From: Zeimonas sp032027205
GTDB taxonomy: Bacteria; Pseudomonadota; Gammaproteobacteria; Burkholderiales; Burkholderiaceae_E
Length of the DNA: 64,000 nt
Assembly: GCA_032027205.1 (NCBI GenBank)
Contig: JAVSMN010000001.1
Coordinates: forward strand, 1,984,219 to 2,048,218
Direction of reading: 5' to 3'
Part shown: piece after piece, positions 49,554-58,432 of the stretch
How positions within the stretch are numbered: position 1 is the first letter of the stretch
Layout: every line of letters begins with the position of its first letter
Notes under the pieces: model-generated
What the model saw: the letters and a program-made list of their open reading frames with translations, nothing else
Database searches by the model: none
What the model was told of the DNA's origin: nothing
Program-made: the position numbers and the translations under genes

Positions 49554-50771
49554 TCAGGATGGCGCCCCCGGTTCGAGGCGCAACAGGCTGCCGTCGTCCT
49601 CGTCGGTGAGCAGGTACAGCAAGCCGTCGCGGGACGCGCGCACGTCGCGCACCCGCTGCCGAAGGTCCTGCAGCAAACGCTCTTCCTGCACGACGCGGTT
49701 GTCGGCGATGCTCAGGCGCGACAGCAGGCGGAATTTCAGCGACCCGACGAACGCGTCACCGCGCCACTCCGGGAATCGGTGCCCCATGTAGAAGGCCAGC
49801 CCCGACGGGGCGATCGACGGCGTCCACTGCCACACCGGCGGCGCGACGTCGGGCCGCTCGGATCCTTCGCCGATCGTGAAGCCGGTCACGTATTCCTTGC
49901 CGTAGGTGATCACCGGCCAGCCATAGTTGGCGCCGGCGCGGACGATGTTCACCTCGTCGCCGCCCTGGGGGCCGTGCTCGTCGATCCACAGCTCGCCGGT
50001 GGCCGGGTTCAGTGCCGCTCCCTGCGCGTTGCGAACGCCGTAGGCATAGATGTCGGGCAGCGCCCCTTCGCGACCGCGGAAGGGGTTGTCGTTCGGCACG
50101 CTGCCGTCGGGGCGGATGCGGACGATCTTGCCGTAATGGTTGTCCAGTTGCTGCACGCGGTCGCGGTGCGTGAAGCGGTCGCCCATCGTGACGAACATCG
50201 TTCCGTCGCGGGCGAACACGATGCGTGAGCCGAAATGGTTGCCTCCCGTCGAGGCGTCCTTCTGGGCCCAGATGCGCGTGGTCGCGCGCAACGCCGGCGT
50301 CGGTCCGTCGACGAATTCCGCGCGCGCAACCGCCGTGCGCGCCCCGCCATCGACCGGTTCGGCGTACGACAGGAACAGCGCCTGAGAGACGTCGAAGTCG
50401 GGCGCGAGCACGACGTCCAGCAGCCCGCCCTGGCCGCGTGCGAAGACCTCCGGCACGCCATCGAGCGGCTTCGACAGCCGCCCCTCGAGCGAAACGACGC
50501 GCAGTCGTCCGGGACGTTCGGTGACGAGCGTGCGTCCATCGGGCAGGAACGCGAGCGACCACGGGTGCTCGAGACCCGAGGCGACGCGCGCGACGCGCGG
50601 CGCCGGCGAAGCGCCCGCCGAGGCGGCGCCCGTCGCGGCGGGCGCTTGCGCCAGCGCGTTTCGGAGCGAGGCGGTCCACCCGGCTGCAGCACCTGCGCCA
50701 GCGAGCGCGCCGCGCGAGAGCGTGCGCAGGGCATGTCGCCGGGCAGGGTCGCGTAGATCGTTTCGATTCAT
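49554..50771 (-). CDS. PQQ-dependent soluble aldose sugar dehydrogenase (YliI-like)
   Basis: The 405-aa precursor starts MNRNDLRDPARRHALRTLSR with a twin-arginine-like region and a hydrophobic run (GALAGAGAAAGW) for export. The six-bladed propeller is marked by SGLEHPWSLAFLPDGRTLVT, the active-site HFGSRIVFARDG, IYAYGVRNAQGAALNPATG, IDEHGPQGGDEVNIV and NYGWPVITYG, all typical of Asd/YliI proteins. It oxidises aldoses in the periplasm with PQQ. Its start overlaps the cupin stop by 4 bp, making it the third gene of the RLP-cupin operon. Confidence 0.87.
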   Translation of the reverse strand: MNRNDLRDPARRHALRTLSRGALAGAGAAAGWTASLRNALAQAPAATGAASAGASPAPRVARVASGLEHPWSLAFLPDGRTLVTERPGRLRVVSLEGRLSKPLDGVPEVFARGQGGLLDVVLAPDFDVSQALFLSYAEPVDGGARTAVARAEFVDGPTPALRATTRIWAQKDASTGGNHFGSRIVFARDGTMFVTMGDRFTHRDRVQQLDNHYGKIVRIRPDGSVPNDNPFRGREGALPDIYAYGVRNAQGAALNPATGELWIDEHGPQGGDEVNIVRAGANYGWPVITYGKEYVTGFTIGEGSERPDVAPPVWQWTPSIAPSGLAFYMGHRFPEWRGDAFVGSLKFRLLSRLSIADNRVVQEERLLQDLRQRVRDVRASRDGLLYLLTDEDDGSLLRLEPGAPS

Positions 50772-51229
50772 CCGGGTCCCCTCGTCGTGCGGATGAATGC
50801 CGCGATCGCTGGATCGGCGCACAGCGCGGCGAGTTCGGCTTCGTCGGGCAGATGCGGCCGATCGCGATCGCGGTTCACCAGGCACAGGAAGCCCAGAGGC
50901 TGGTCGTCGGCGCGGAACTGGTGCCAGGTTTGCGGATCGATCGATACGAGGTCGTGCTCGGCGATGTCGTGGATGCGATCGCCGACCAGGCAACGCCCGC
51001 GCCCGCGCAACACGAGCACGGCATGGCGATGCCGGTGCCGTTCGAGCGTCGAGTGCCCGCCGGGAGCGATCTCGAAGTAGCGCAGCTCGCAGTCGAGGTC
51101 GGCTTCGTCGAACAACAACTGGCGCGTGATGTCGCGAAACGGCGCGCTGCCCGCGTCCTTGTACGGCGCGACGGCGACCCCCTCCCAGCGCGCTGTGGCC
51201 GTGCGGCGTCGCAGCGGAGTGTTGCTCAT
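50768..51229 (-). CDS. Cupin-domain protein coupled to a RuBisCO-like protein
   Basis: 153 aa, single cupin barrel: RYFEIAPGGHSTLERHRHRH gives the three-histidine metal site with the usual glutamate and LVSIDPQTWHQFRADDQPLG the fourth histidine, then FLCLVNRDRDRPHLP. In Rhodospirillum rubrum a cupin beside a RuBisCO-like protein is 1-methylthioxylulose-5-phosphate methylsulfurylase, which releases methanethiol and makes DXP. The overlap with the RLP gene (ATGA) suggests the same here, but no mtn kinase or isomerase is in the window. Catalytic details cannot be verified. Confidence 0.78.
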   Translation of the reverse strand: MSNTPLRRRTATARWEGVAVAPYKDAGSAPFRDITRQLLFDEADLDCELRYFEIAPGGHSTLERHRHRHAVLVLRGRGRCLVGDRIHDIAEHDLVSIDPQTWHQFRADDQPLGFLCLVNRDRDRPHLPDEAELAALCADPAIAAFIRTTRGPG

Positions 51230-52419
51230 CGAATCGCTCCTGCCGGACGCGCTTCCGCAGGTTCGGCGTCGACGCTGCCCGCCTCGGCGACGCGGCGGGC
51301 GAACTGGGCGGCGCGCTCGCCGAGCGCGTCGCCGGCGCGCAGCAGGTCGCCGCCGATCAGCAACATCGTGTCCGGGCCGTATGCGCCGACGATCTCGTCG
51401 ACGCGTTCCAGGCGCATGCCGCCGGCCGGAACCGGCAGCGCCGGCGGATGCCCGCCGAATGGCTCGCGCGCACGATCGGCGATCGCCAGGCACTCGGCGC
51501 GCGTATGGGGAAAGCGCCCGCCCCAGTTGGGAAAGATCGTCGCGTCTGCGCCGAACAGGCGGAACAGCCGCCCGAGCAGCAGCGACGGTGCGATGCGCAG
51601 ATGCCCGGCGAGCGCCGGGTGCGCGAGCAACGGCACGCCGGCGTCGGCGCGGACGAGCTCGGCGAATGCCGGAACGCCGATGATCATCGGGCAGCACAGC
51701 AATGCGCCGACGCCTTCGTCGCGGGCGGCCGCGAGTTGCGCAGCGAGCCGTCGCGGACCGCCCGAGAGGGTGGGCGCATAGATCGACCGGTGTCCGGCAA
51801 GCGGGCCGCCGGCTTCGCGCTTCTCCCGATTCGCGCGTTCGATCGCGCGCTGCACGAGCGGCACGCGTTGCGCGAATGGCGCGCATGCCTGGTCGGCGAT
51901 GCCGTGGTCGTCCTTGATGACGTCGATCCCCGCGCGAGCCAGGACGAAGGCGAGATCGGCGAGGGCGCGCGCATCGAGCCCCTGCGGCTTGAGCGCCGTG
52001 CAACTGAGCGCGCGACTCGCCGCGCGCCGGTCGCCGGCTGCAGAGGTCGCAGCGCGCCACCCGTCGATGCCGAAGCGCGGTCCCGGCAGCTTCGCCAGCG
52101 TGGTTGTCGGAAGATCGACGTCGAGCAGTTCGACGTCGGGTTGCAGCGAGCAGTTGCCGAACACGACGTTGAGCATCTGACCCGGCTCGTCGCCGGTCGT
52201 CTCGACGGCGAGCGCGAGCACGACGTCGAAGCGATCGTCGAACTGCGCCGACGGTTCGATGGCGATGACTTCTCCGACGACTTCGGTGCGCACGCGTTCG
52301 TCGCGCACCGCCTCGATCGGCATCTCGATCGACTGCTCGACGGCGAGCGCGCGCGCACGCGCGTCGACTGCATCGGCGGAGCACTGCAGCCGGTAGTGCA
52401 CGGACATCCGGGCAGACAT
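51226..52419 (-). CDS. RuBisCO-like protein (form IV)
   Basis: 397 aa with the RuBisCO large-subunit fold but altered active site. The first lysine block reads SCTALKPQGL (K-P-K becomes K-P-Q), the carbamylated-lysine block is VIKDDHGIADQ (the usual E becomes H), LLAHPALAGH covers the catalytic histidine region, and FPNWGGRFPHT replaces loop 6, so the loop-6 lysine is missing. Carboxylation of RuBP is therefore excluded; enolase- or isomerase-type chemistry is expected. Known roles are methionine salvage (MtnW), the MTA-isoprenoid shunt and apionate pathways. The cupin partner favours the shunt. Two nearby ATGs (52419, 52407) are possible starts. Confidence 0.85.
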   Translation of the reverse strand: MSARMSVHYRLQCSADAVDARARALAVEQSIEMPIEAVRDERVRTEVVGEVIAIEPSAQFDDRFDVVLALAVETTGDEPGQMLNVVFGNCSLQPDVELLDVDLPTTTLAKLPGPRFGIDGWRAATSAAGDRRAASRALSCTALKPQGLDARALADLAFVLARAGIDVIKDDHGIADQACAPFAQRVPLVQRAIERANREKREAGGPLAGHRSIYAPTLSGGPRRLAAQLAAARDEGVGALLCCPMIIGVPAFAELVRADAGVPLLAHPALAGHLRIAPSLLLGRLFRLFGADATIFPNWGGRFPHTRAECLAIADRAREPFGGHPPALPVPAGGMRLERVDEIVGAYGPDTMLLIGGDLLRAGDALGERAAQFARRVAEAGSVDAEPAEARPAGAIR

Positions 52420-52578
52420 CCGTCAAGCATACCGCCGGCCCTTCGGCCGCCCGGTCGAAGGCCTCGTCCGAAGGGGCATCGGCCATCGGCCGTGCGGGCG
52501 AGTCCGCAGCCCGACGGTCGAGCGCGCTGCGACCGATGTTCGATGGTCGGCCGCCACCGCGGCGAATAGCTTGGCGGC

Positions 52579-55500
52579 ATGGATCACGACCGTCATCCGC
52601 GCCGTCGCGCCTCGTGCCGCGACGCCTCGCATCCCTCCTTCCTGCGGCGAGCCGGCAGCCTTGCGCGCCTGCTGGCTGCCGCATGGTTTTTCGTTTCATC
52701 GGCTGCGGCGAGCGGCGCCGACGGACTCGCGTCGATCCTCGGCGGCGCGGCGGCAGCGCCGGGCACCTGCACGCCGGCCGGCGGGGCTCCCGGCGCGGGC
52801 GGCTCGTCGTTTCCGATCGGCGGGGGTATCGGCATCGGCGTTGGTGGCAGCGCGATCGCGCAGTTCATCGCCGAAGTGGAGAGAGCCAGTCGGCCGCCGC
52901 GACCGGCGCCGGTGGGCTGCGATGCGCCGCCGCCGCGGCCCCGTGAGCCGGCGAGCCTGCCGCCCTCGTCGATCGATCGATCGGCGGGCAATCCGGTCGA
53001 CGTCGTCACCGGGAACAAGTACGAGCGGCAGGTAGACATCGTGCTGGCGCATGCGCAGTCGAGCGTGCTGTCGCCCGACGGCCTGGCCGATGCCTTCGGC
53101 CTGTCGCAGGACGACACACTGAACCTGCTCGTCGCGCGGCACTACAACAGCCGTAGCGACTTCGCGCTGACGCTCGGCCGCGGCTGGAGCCACAGCTTCG
53201 AGACGAGGCTGGCCCGCATCGTGCGCGACGGTCGCGTCGAATTGCAGATCGTCCAGGCCGATGGACGCCGCATCGTGTTCCGTCCGCAGGGTGCAAAGGC
53301 GAGCCGTGCGGCGGCGGACGAACCGCGGCGCTATGCAGCGCGCACGATCGACGACGGACTGGTCGACGAGCAGCGCAGCGACGGCACGCCGATCTCCTAC
53401 GTCTGGCGTTGGCCGGGCGGCCGGCTGTTGAACTTCGACCGCGACGGCCAGCTCGAATCGATCGTGTCGGCCGACCTCGACACGATTCGCGTCGCCCGCG
53501 ACGCCCGGGGTCGCATCGTCGAAGTGCGCGACGATGCGCAGCGGACGATCGGCTTCGAATACGACGACACCCGCCTCGTCGCGCTGCGCCTGCCCGACGG
53601 CCAGCGGATCCGTTACGAATTCGACGCGCATCGCCAGCTCGTCGCGGTGCGCTACCCGGACGGGCGCACGCTGCGCTACGAGTACGGCGATCCGCGTGCA
53701 TTCCATCGCCTCACGTCGGTGATCGATACCGACGGGAGACGCAGCGAATACCGCTACGGCGACGACGGCCGGGTGCAGAGTTCGCGCGCGATCGGCGAGG
53801 CCGAGGGGCAGGCGCTGCGCTTCGAGTACGAGCTGCCGGCGAAGGCCGGCGCGCGTGGCACGACAACGATCCGCGTCGCTGACACCGTTACGCGCTATCG
53901 CTGGCGCGATGGGCGCGGCGAGCCGATGCTGGTCGAATCCGACGGCGACGGCTGCCGGCGCTGTCCGCCCATCGGGTTGAGGGTTCGCGTCGCGGCCGCC
54001 GGAAGCGCCGTCGCGCTGGGCGAAATGCACATCCGTCGCGACGCGCAAGGACGGGTGGTCGAGCGTCGCGTCGAGGCGCGGAACGGGCGCGCAGCCTGGT
54101 TCGAGCGCTTCTCCTATGCCGCCGGATCGCCGTGGGCGACGCCGATTCGAATCGTGCGCCCGAGCGTGGTGGTCGGCCGCGAGTCGAGGATCGATCTGCG
54201 CTACAACGAGCGGATGCAGATCGCCGCCATCGAGTTCGACGGCCATCTGCCCGACGACGATGGCGTGCAGCCGTTGCGCGCGATCGTACGCTTCGAGTAC
54301 GCGGGCTTCGACACCCGACCGGAGCGCGCCGCAGTGCGCGGCCGACTTGCGGCGATCGTGCGCGTCTCTCCCGACGGCAGCCTGCAACGGACCACGTTTC
54401 GTCACGATGCACAGCGTCGCCTCGTCGGCATCGAAGCCGACGCGACGATCGCGCATCGGATAGAGCGCGACGCGCTCGGGCGCGCCGTCGCCGAGCGCCT
54501 GCCCGACGGCGCGACACGGCGTCGCAGCTTCGACGCGGCCTGGCGCCTGGCGAGCACGGCCGCGCGGGGAACGACGGTCTCGTTCGGCTACGACGATGCG
54601 GGGCGGCCCCGGACGATCGACTGGTCGGGCGGCGAGCGATGGACGATCCGCCTGGCCGGGCCTGCGGTCGAGATCGAGTCGAATCATGGATGGCGCGAGC
54701 GCATCGTGCCCGGCGCGAAGCGGGTCGCGGCCCGCGGTCTGCCGGTGGCCCTCGCGCGCGTCGAGTCGGGTCGTCACGTGCTCGTCGATGCGCTGGGTCG
54801 GCGAACCGAACGCCGATACGACGATCTTGGCCGGCTGGTCGAGACGCGCTCGCCGCACGAAGGACGAAAGCGCTATCGCTACGACGGCTTCGGGCGCTTG
54901 TCGAGCATCGCCTTCGCCGATGGCAGCGTCGATTCGCGCGAGCACGATGCGGGCGGTCGGCTGGTGCGCCGGCTGCAGCGTTCCGCCGACGACCGCGCGG
55001 AGACGACGTTCCGCTACGAGGGCGCGCAGTTGTTCGCGGTCGAGCACGACGGGCAGCGCTCGATCGTGCGGCACGACGACGAGGGTCGCGTCGTCGAGCG
55101 GCTCGAGACGCGGGATGGCCGCGACTATCACGAACGCCTCGAGTACGACGCGCGCGGGCGGCTGGCGATGCAGTGGCTCGCCGACGGTTCGCGCCTGCGG
55201 CACCGATACGACGCACAAGGTCGCCGCGAGGCGCTCGATCTGGCACTCCCGCAGGCCGAGGTCTTCCGCAGCCTCGTGCGGCGCGTCGCCGCCGCCGAGC
55301 CTCAGCGCGCGCTGCTAGAGATGGGCAACGGCATCCGCTTCGAGCGACGCGACGACGCGGCAGGACAGCCGGTGTCGCTCGCCTGGCGACGCAGCGGTGA
55401 AGCGCCGGAGGCGCGCGCCGGCGACGCGGCGCAGGCGCTGCCTTTTCGCCGGTTGCGCTGGGATCCGGCGGGCCTGCCGCTGGCGATCGCGCACGAGGCC

Positions 55501-57282
55501 GGCGAAGACCGCTACGCCTATGACCGCTTCGGACGGCTGATCGCGCGCGAGCGGCACGCCTCGGCCGGGGATCCGGTCGACGCGGGACGCGCGACGCATG
55601 TCGAGTACTTCGCGCTGGATGCACTGGGCGGACGCATCGCGGTTCGGCGCCGCGACGGCAGCGATGCACGGGGCGTCGATGCGGCGAGCGACGCGACCGG
55701 CCTGCCCAGGCGGCTCGGCACGCAAGCGTTGCGCTACGGCGCGCAGCGCCGCGTCGTCGAGGTGCAGGGCGGCGGCGTGCACGCCCTTTACCGCTACGAC
55801 GCCTTCGGCCGCAGGGTTGCGAAGCGCGTCGATGCCGGCGCGTCGCCGCTCGACAACGGCGTCGCCTCCCGAGGGTTCCTGTACCGCGACCAGCGACTCG
55901 CCGCGGAGACCGACGGGAACGGCAGGCTCCTTCGGCAGTACGTGTACTGGAACGCGCAGCCGATCGCGGTGCTCGAGCACGATGGAACGCGCACTTCGCT
56001 CGCCTGGTTGCACAACGACCATCTCGGTGCGCCGATCGCCGCGACCGACGAGGCCGCGCGCGTCGTCTGGCGAGGCGAGCGCGATGCGTGGGGCGCGCTC
56101 GCGCGGCAAACCGGTTCGTTGCACCAGCCGCTGCGCTTGCCCGGGCAGTATCACGACGCGGAAACCGGCCTGCACGACAACCTGCTGCGCAGCTACGACC
56201 CGGGTGGCGGACGCTATCTCGAGCCCGATCCGCTCGGACTGGCTGCCGGCCTCGATCCCTACGCGTATGCCGACGGCAATCCGCTGGTCGGCGTCGATCC
56301 GCTCGGGCTGCTGCTGTTCGCCTTCGACGGAACCGGCAACGGCGCGAGCAGCACCGGCGGCGAGGACGTCTCGAACGTGCGCAAGTTCTTCGAGGCGTCC
56401 GACGACCCCGACCGGTGGTACATGGCCGGCGTGGGCCGTGACGACTATCCGAGCGGCATCACCGCGACGTCGCTCGACTGGGCCGAGGCGCGCACCGCGC
56501 GCGAACGCGTCGACTGGATGATCGGAACGCTCGACCGCTTCCTCGACGATGCGTGGATCGGGCGCGTTGCGCCGGTGGACGTCATCGGCTTCTCGCGCGG
56601 CGCGGCGATGGCGCGCGACTTCGTCAACCGCGTCGCGTCGATGATCGATGCGGGACATTTCCGCGATCGCGGTGTCTGCGTGGACCTGCGCTTCCTCGGG
56701 CTGTGGGACACCGTCGCGCAGTTCGGCTTTCTCGGGCTGGCGAACCAGAGCTGGCAACTGGCGATACCGTCGACGGTGCGCGCGACCTACCATGCCGTTG
56801 CCGTCAACGAGCATCGCACGCTCTTCCCGCTCGAATCAGCGCTCGGCAGTCCGGCCTGGGTCGTCGAGCGCGGCTTCGTCGGCAGCCACGCCGATATCGG
56901 CGGCGGCAACGCCGAGGGCGACCTGTCCGACGTCACGCTGGTCTGGATGACGCGCATGGCGCAGTCGCTCGGCGTTCCGGTGCGCGATCCTCTGGCGGAG
57001 CACCGGATCGTTTCCGATCCGCGGGTGCACGGCCGCGACTACATCAGCAGGACCGACCGCAGCGTCTATCGCCGCGACGTGAACGGAACCGTCGTGCAGC
57101 AGAGTTCGCAGCGAACGGCGGTGGTGCCCGGACTGGACTGGAAGGAGTCGCTCGCTTTCCTGGTGCCGTTTCCTCAGCGGCAACGCGATGCGGGCGGATG
57201 GCCCTCGCTGGTCGGTCGCGTGGATATGGAGGCGTACGGGGCTTGGTTGCGGGACGCGTATGGCGTCGAGGTACGACGCTGA
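52579..57282 (+). CDS. Secreted RHS-repeat protein with C-terminal DUF2235 lipase-like domain
   Basis: The 1567-aa protein has a signal-like N-terminus (LARLLAAAWFFVSSAAASG), a low-complexity Gly/Pro region, NPVDVVTGNKYERQVDIVLA (RHS start domain) and many YD/RHS repeats (YRYGDDGRV, YRYDGFGRLSSI, YAYDRFGRLIA). The RHS core boundary YDPGGGRYLEPDPLGLAAG is at ~1210, followed by a toxin-like domain: FAFDGTGNGAS (~1247), GFSRGAAMA with Ser1339 and GSHADIGGGN (~1435), the Ser-Asp-His set of DUF2235/Tle1-like phospholipases. RHS cages carry such toxins. No VgrG, PAAR or immunity gene is seen, and the signal peptide suggests Sec export. Confidence 0.87.
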   Translation: MDHDRHPRRRASCRDASHPSFLRRAGSLARLLAAAWFFVSSAAASGADGLASILGGAAAAPGTCTPAGGAPGAGGSSFPIGGGIGIGVGGSAIAQFIAEVERASRPPRPAPVGCDAPPPRPREPASLPPSSIDRSAGNPVDVVTGNKYERQVDIVLAHAQSSVLSPDGLADAFGLSQDDTLNLLVARHYNSRSDFALTLGRGWSHSFETRLARIVRDGRVELQIVQADGRRIVFRPQGAKASRAAADEPRRYAARTIDDGLVDEQRSDGTPISYVWRWPGGRLLNFDRDGQLESIVSADLDTIRVARDARGRIVEVRDDAQRTIGFEYDDTRLVALRLPDGQRIRYEFDAHRQLVAVRYPDGRTLRYEYGDPRAFHRLTSVIDTDGRRSEYRYGDDGRVQSSRAIGEAEGQALRFEYELPAKAGARGTTTIRVADTVTRYRWRDGRGEPMLVESDGDGCRRCPPIGLRVRVAAAGSAVALGEMHIRRDAQGRVVERRVEARNGRAAWFERFSYAAGSPWATPIRIVRPSVVVGRESRIDLRYNERMQIAAIEFDGHLPDDDGVQPLRAIVRFEYAGFDTRPERAAVRGRLAAIVRVSPDGSLQRTTFRHDAQRRLVGIEADATIAHRIERDALGRAVAERLPDGATRRRSFDAAWRLASTAARGTTVSFGYDDAGRPRTIDWSGGERWTIRLAGPAVEIESNHGWRERIVPGAKRVAARGLPVALARVESGRHVLVDALGRRTERRYDDLGRLVETRSPHEGRKRYRYDGFGRLSSIAFADGSVDSREHDAGGRLVRRLQRSADDRAETTFRYEGAQLFAVEHDGQRSIVRHDDEGRVVERLETRDGRDYHERLEYDARGRLAMQWLADGSRLRHRYDAQGRREALDLALPQAEVFRSLVRRVAAAEPQRALLEMGNGIRFERRDDAAGQPVSLAWRRSGEAPEARAGDAAQALPFRRLRWDPAGLPLAIAHEAGEDRYAYDRFGRLIARERHASAGDPVDAGRATHVEYFALDALGGRIAVRRRDGSDARGVDAASDATGLPRRLGTQALRYGAQRRVVEVQGGGVHALYRYDAFGRRVAKRVDAGASPLDNGVASRGFLYRDQRLAAETDGNGRLLRQYVYWNAQPIAVLEHDGTRTSLAWLHNDHLGAPIAATDEAARVVWRGERDAWGALARQTGSLHQPLRLPGQYHDAETGLHDNLLRSYDPGGGRYLEPDPLGLAAGLDPYAYADGNPLVGVDPLGLLLFAFDGTGNGASSTGGEDVSNVRKFFEASDDPDRWYMAGVGRDDYPSGITATSLDWAEARTARERVDWMIGTLDRFLDDAWIGRVAPVDVIGFSRGAAMARDFVNRVASMIDAGHFRDRGVCVDLRFLGLWDTVAQFGFLGLANQSWQLAIPSTVRATYHAVAVNEHRTLFPLESALGSPAWVVERGFVGSHADIGGGNAEGDLSDVTLVWMTRMAQSLGVPVRDPLAEHRIVSDPRVHGRDYISRTDRSVYRRDVNGTVVQQSSQRTAVVPGLDWKESLAFLVPFPQRQRDAGGWPSLVGRVDMEAYGAWLRDAYGVEVRR

Positions 57283-57290
57283 AGCGCGCC

Positions 57291-57684
57291 GCGGCATGCG
57301 GCAGCGAGCCGGGCCGTGGGCACGGCGCGCAGGGCGGCGGGCGAGTGCGCATGGCGCGCAGCGGCGGCCCGAGGGCGAGCGCCGTGCCCGGCAGCGCTCC
57401 GACTGCGGCGGCCGGCGCTTCGCGCCGGCTCCCCTGTGCTGCTCGCCTCGGGGTCGCGCGGCGAAACTCACTGCGCGAGCTTCGCTCGCTCCGTTCGAAC
57501 AGTCGCCGCGAGTCAGAGCGACGAAGCGCGCTTCGCGCGCCGACCCCGAGACTGCGCTGCTCGGCGCCGCAGAAGTCGCACCGCCGGGCACGGCGCTCGC
57601 CCTCGGGCCGCCGCTGCGCGCCATGCGCACTCGCCCGCCGCCCCACGCGGCGCGCCCACGGCCCGGCTCGCTGCCGCATGCCGC
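57291..57684. repeat. Long inverted repeat with ~102-bp arms
   Basis: The arm 57291-57392 matches the reverse complement of 57583-57684 at 98 of 102 positions by hand alignment. The 190-bp centre is itself an imperfect palindrome (for example CTCGGGGTC near 57450 facing GACCCCGAG near 57543). It starts 9 bases after the RHS stop. I see no transposase and no clear target-site duplication. Frames through it are repeat shadows, so I call no gene in 57283-57816. Confidence 0.85.
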
Positions 57685-57750
57685 TCGAGCATCGCTGATG
57701 GTCTGCGGAGACCCCAGCCCTTCCTTGCGAGGGCAGACGAAATCGCCGGT

Positions 57751-57783
57751 AAAGGCGCGGGTTTCCCGCGGCGGCGCGCCTTT
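57751..57783. terminator. Hairpin, possible terminator
   Basis: AAAGGCGCG (57751-57759) pairs with CGCGCCTTT (57775-57783) around a 15-base loop. It lies 34 bp past the stop of the leftward flavin reductase gene. Only three T residues end the stem, so termination efficiency is uncertain. Confidence 0.4.
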
Positions 57784-57816
57784 GTGCGCGCCAGCCCGCG
57801 TCTTTGCCCAACCCGT

Positions 57817-58320
57817 TCAGTCCGCCGGCAGCCCCACCTTGCGATAGCGGCCGTTCACATAGAGCAGCGGAGGCCGCGCGAGCACGTCGACGCGCTCGAC
57901 CTGTCCGACGAAGAGCAGGTGGTCGCCGCCCGGTTGTGCCGAGTGCACACGACATTCGATGTGCGCCGAGCAGCCTTCGAGCAGCGGGACGCCGTCGATG
58001 CCGGGGCGCATCGGCACCCCGTGGAACTTGTCACGCGATTTCGTCGCGAAGCGCCGCGACAGCCACGCCTGGTCCTCGGCCAGCACGTTGACCGCGAAAT
58101 GCGTCGCCGCCTCGAACGCGCGCAGGCTGGCGCTGTCCGAAGCGAGCGCCCACAGTACAAGGGGGGGATCGAGCGACAGCGAGGTGTACGAGTTCACCGT
58201 CAGCCCGGCGAAGCTGCCGTCCGGCGAACGCGTCGTGACGACGGTGACCCCGGTCGCGAAGCAGCCGAAGGCGCGGCGCAGCATCAGGGAATCGGGAGGG
58301 GAATGCGCGGGCATCGTCAT
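57817..58320 (-). CDS. Flavin reductase (HpaC/NAD(P)H:FMN oxidoreductase family)
   Basis: 167 aa; RRAFGCFATGVTVVTTRSPD, FAGLTVNSYTSLSLDPPLVL and HLLFVGQVERVD are the flavin-reductase-domain blocks, and the length is that of HpaC-type short reductases. These supply reduced FMN or FAD to a two-component monooxygenase. No oxygenase is next to it; the luciferase-like protein at 45970 is a possible distant partner. Two starts two codons apart (58320, 58314) are possible. Confidence 0.88.
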   Translation of the reverse strand: MTMPAHSPPDSLMLRRAFGCFATGVTVVTTRSPDGSFAGLTVNSYTSLSLDPPLVLWALASDSASLRAFEAATHFAVNVLAEDQAWLSRRFATKSRDKFHGVPMRPGIDGVPLLEGCSAHIECRVHSAQPGGDHLLFVGQVERVDVLARPPLLYVNGRYRKVGLPAD

Positions 58321-58432
58321 GCGGTTTCGGCCGATACTCTACATGGGCGGCGCGCCGCCGGCGGGCCCGCCGCGGCCGCCGCGCGGCCCCCCCTACACTA
58401 CGGGGTTCGCAGGCATTCCACCGGGGACTCGC

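Noticed and set aside
51226..52419. True RuBisCO with Calvin-cycle role
   Set aside because: Two active-site lysine positions and the carbamate-site glutamate are changed and there is no small subunit or phosphoribulokinase gene.
52696..55218. 840-codon minus-strand frame
   Set aside because: Antisense to the RHS gene; RHS repeats give long antisense frames in high-GC DNA.
57188..57955. Arg/Pro/Ala-rich frames on both strands between the RHS and flavin reductase genes
   Set aside because: They run through the inverted repeat and resemble each other only because the two arms are complementary; no start site or family.
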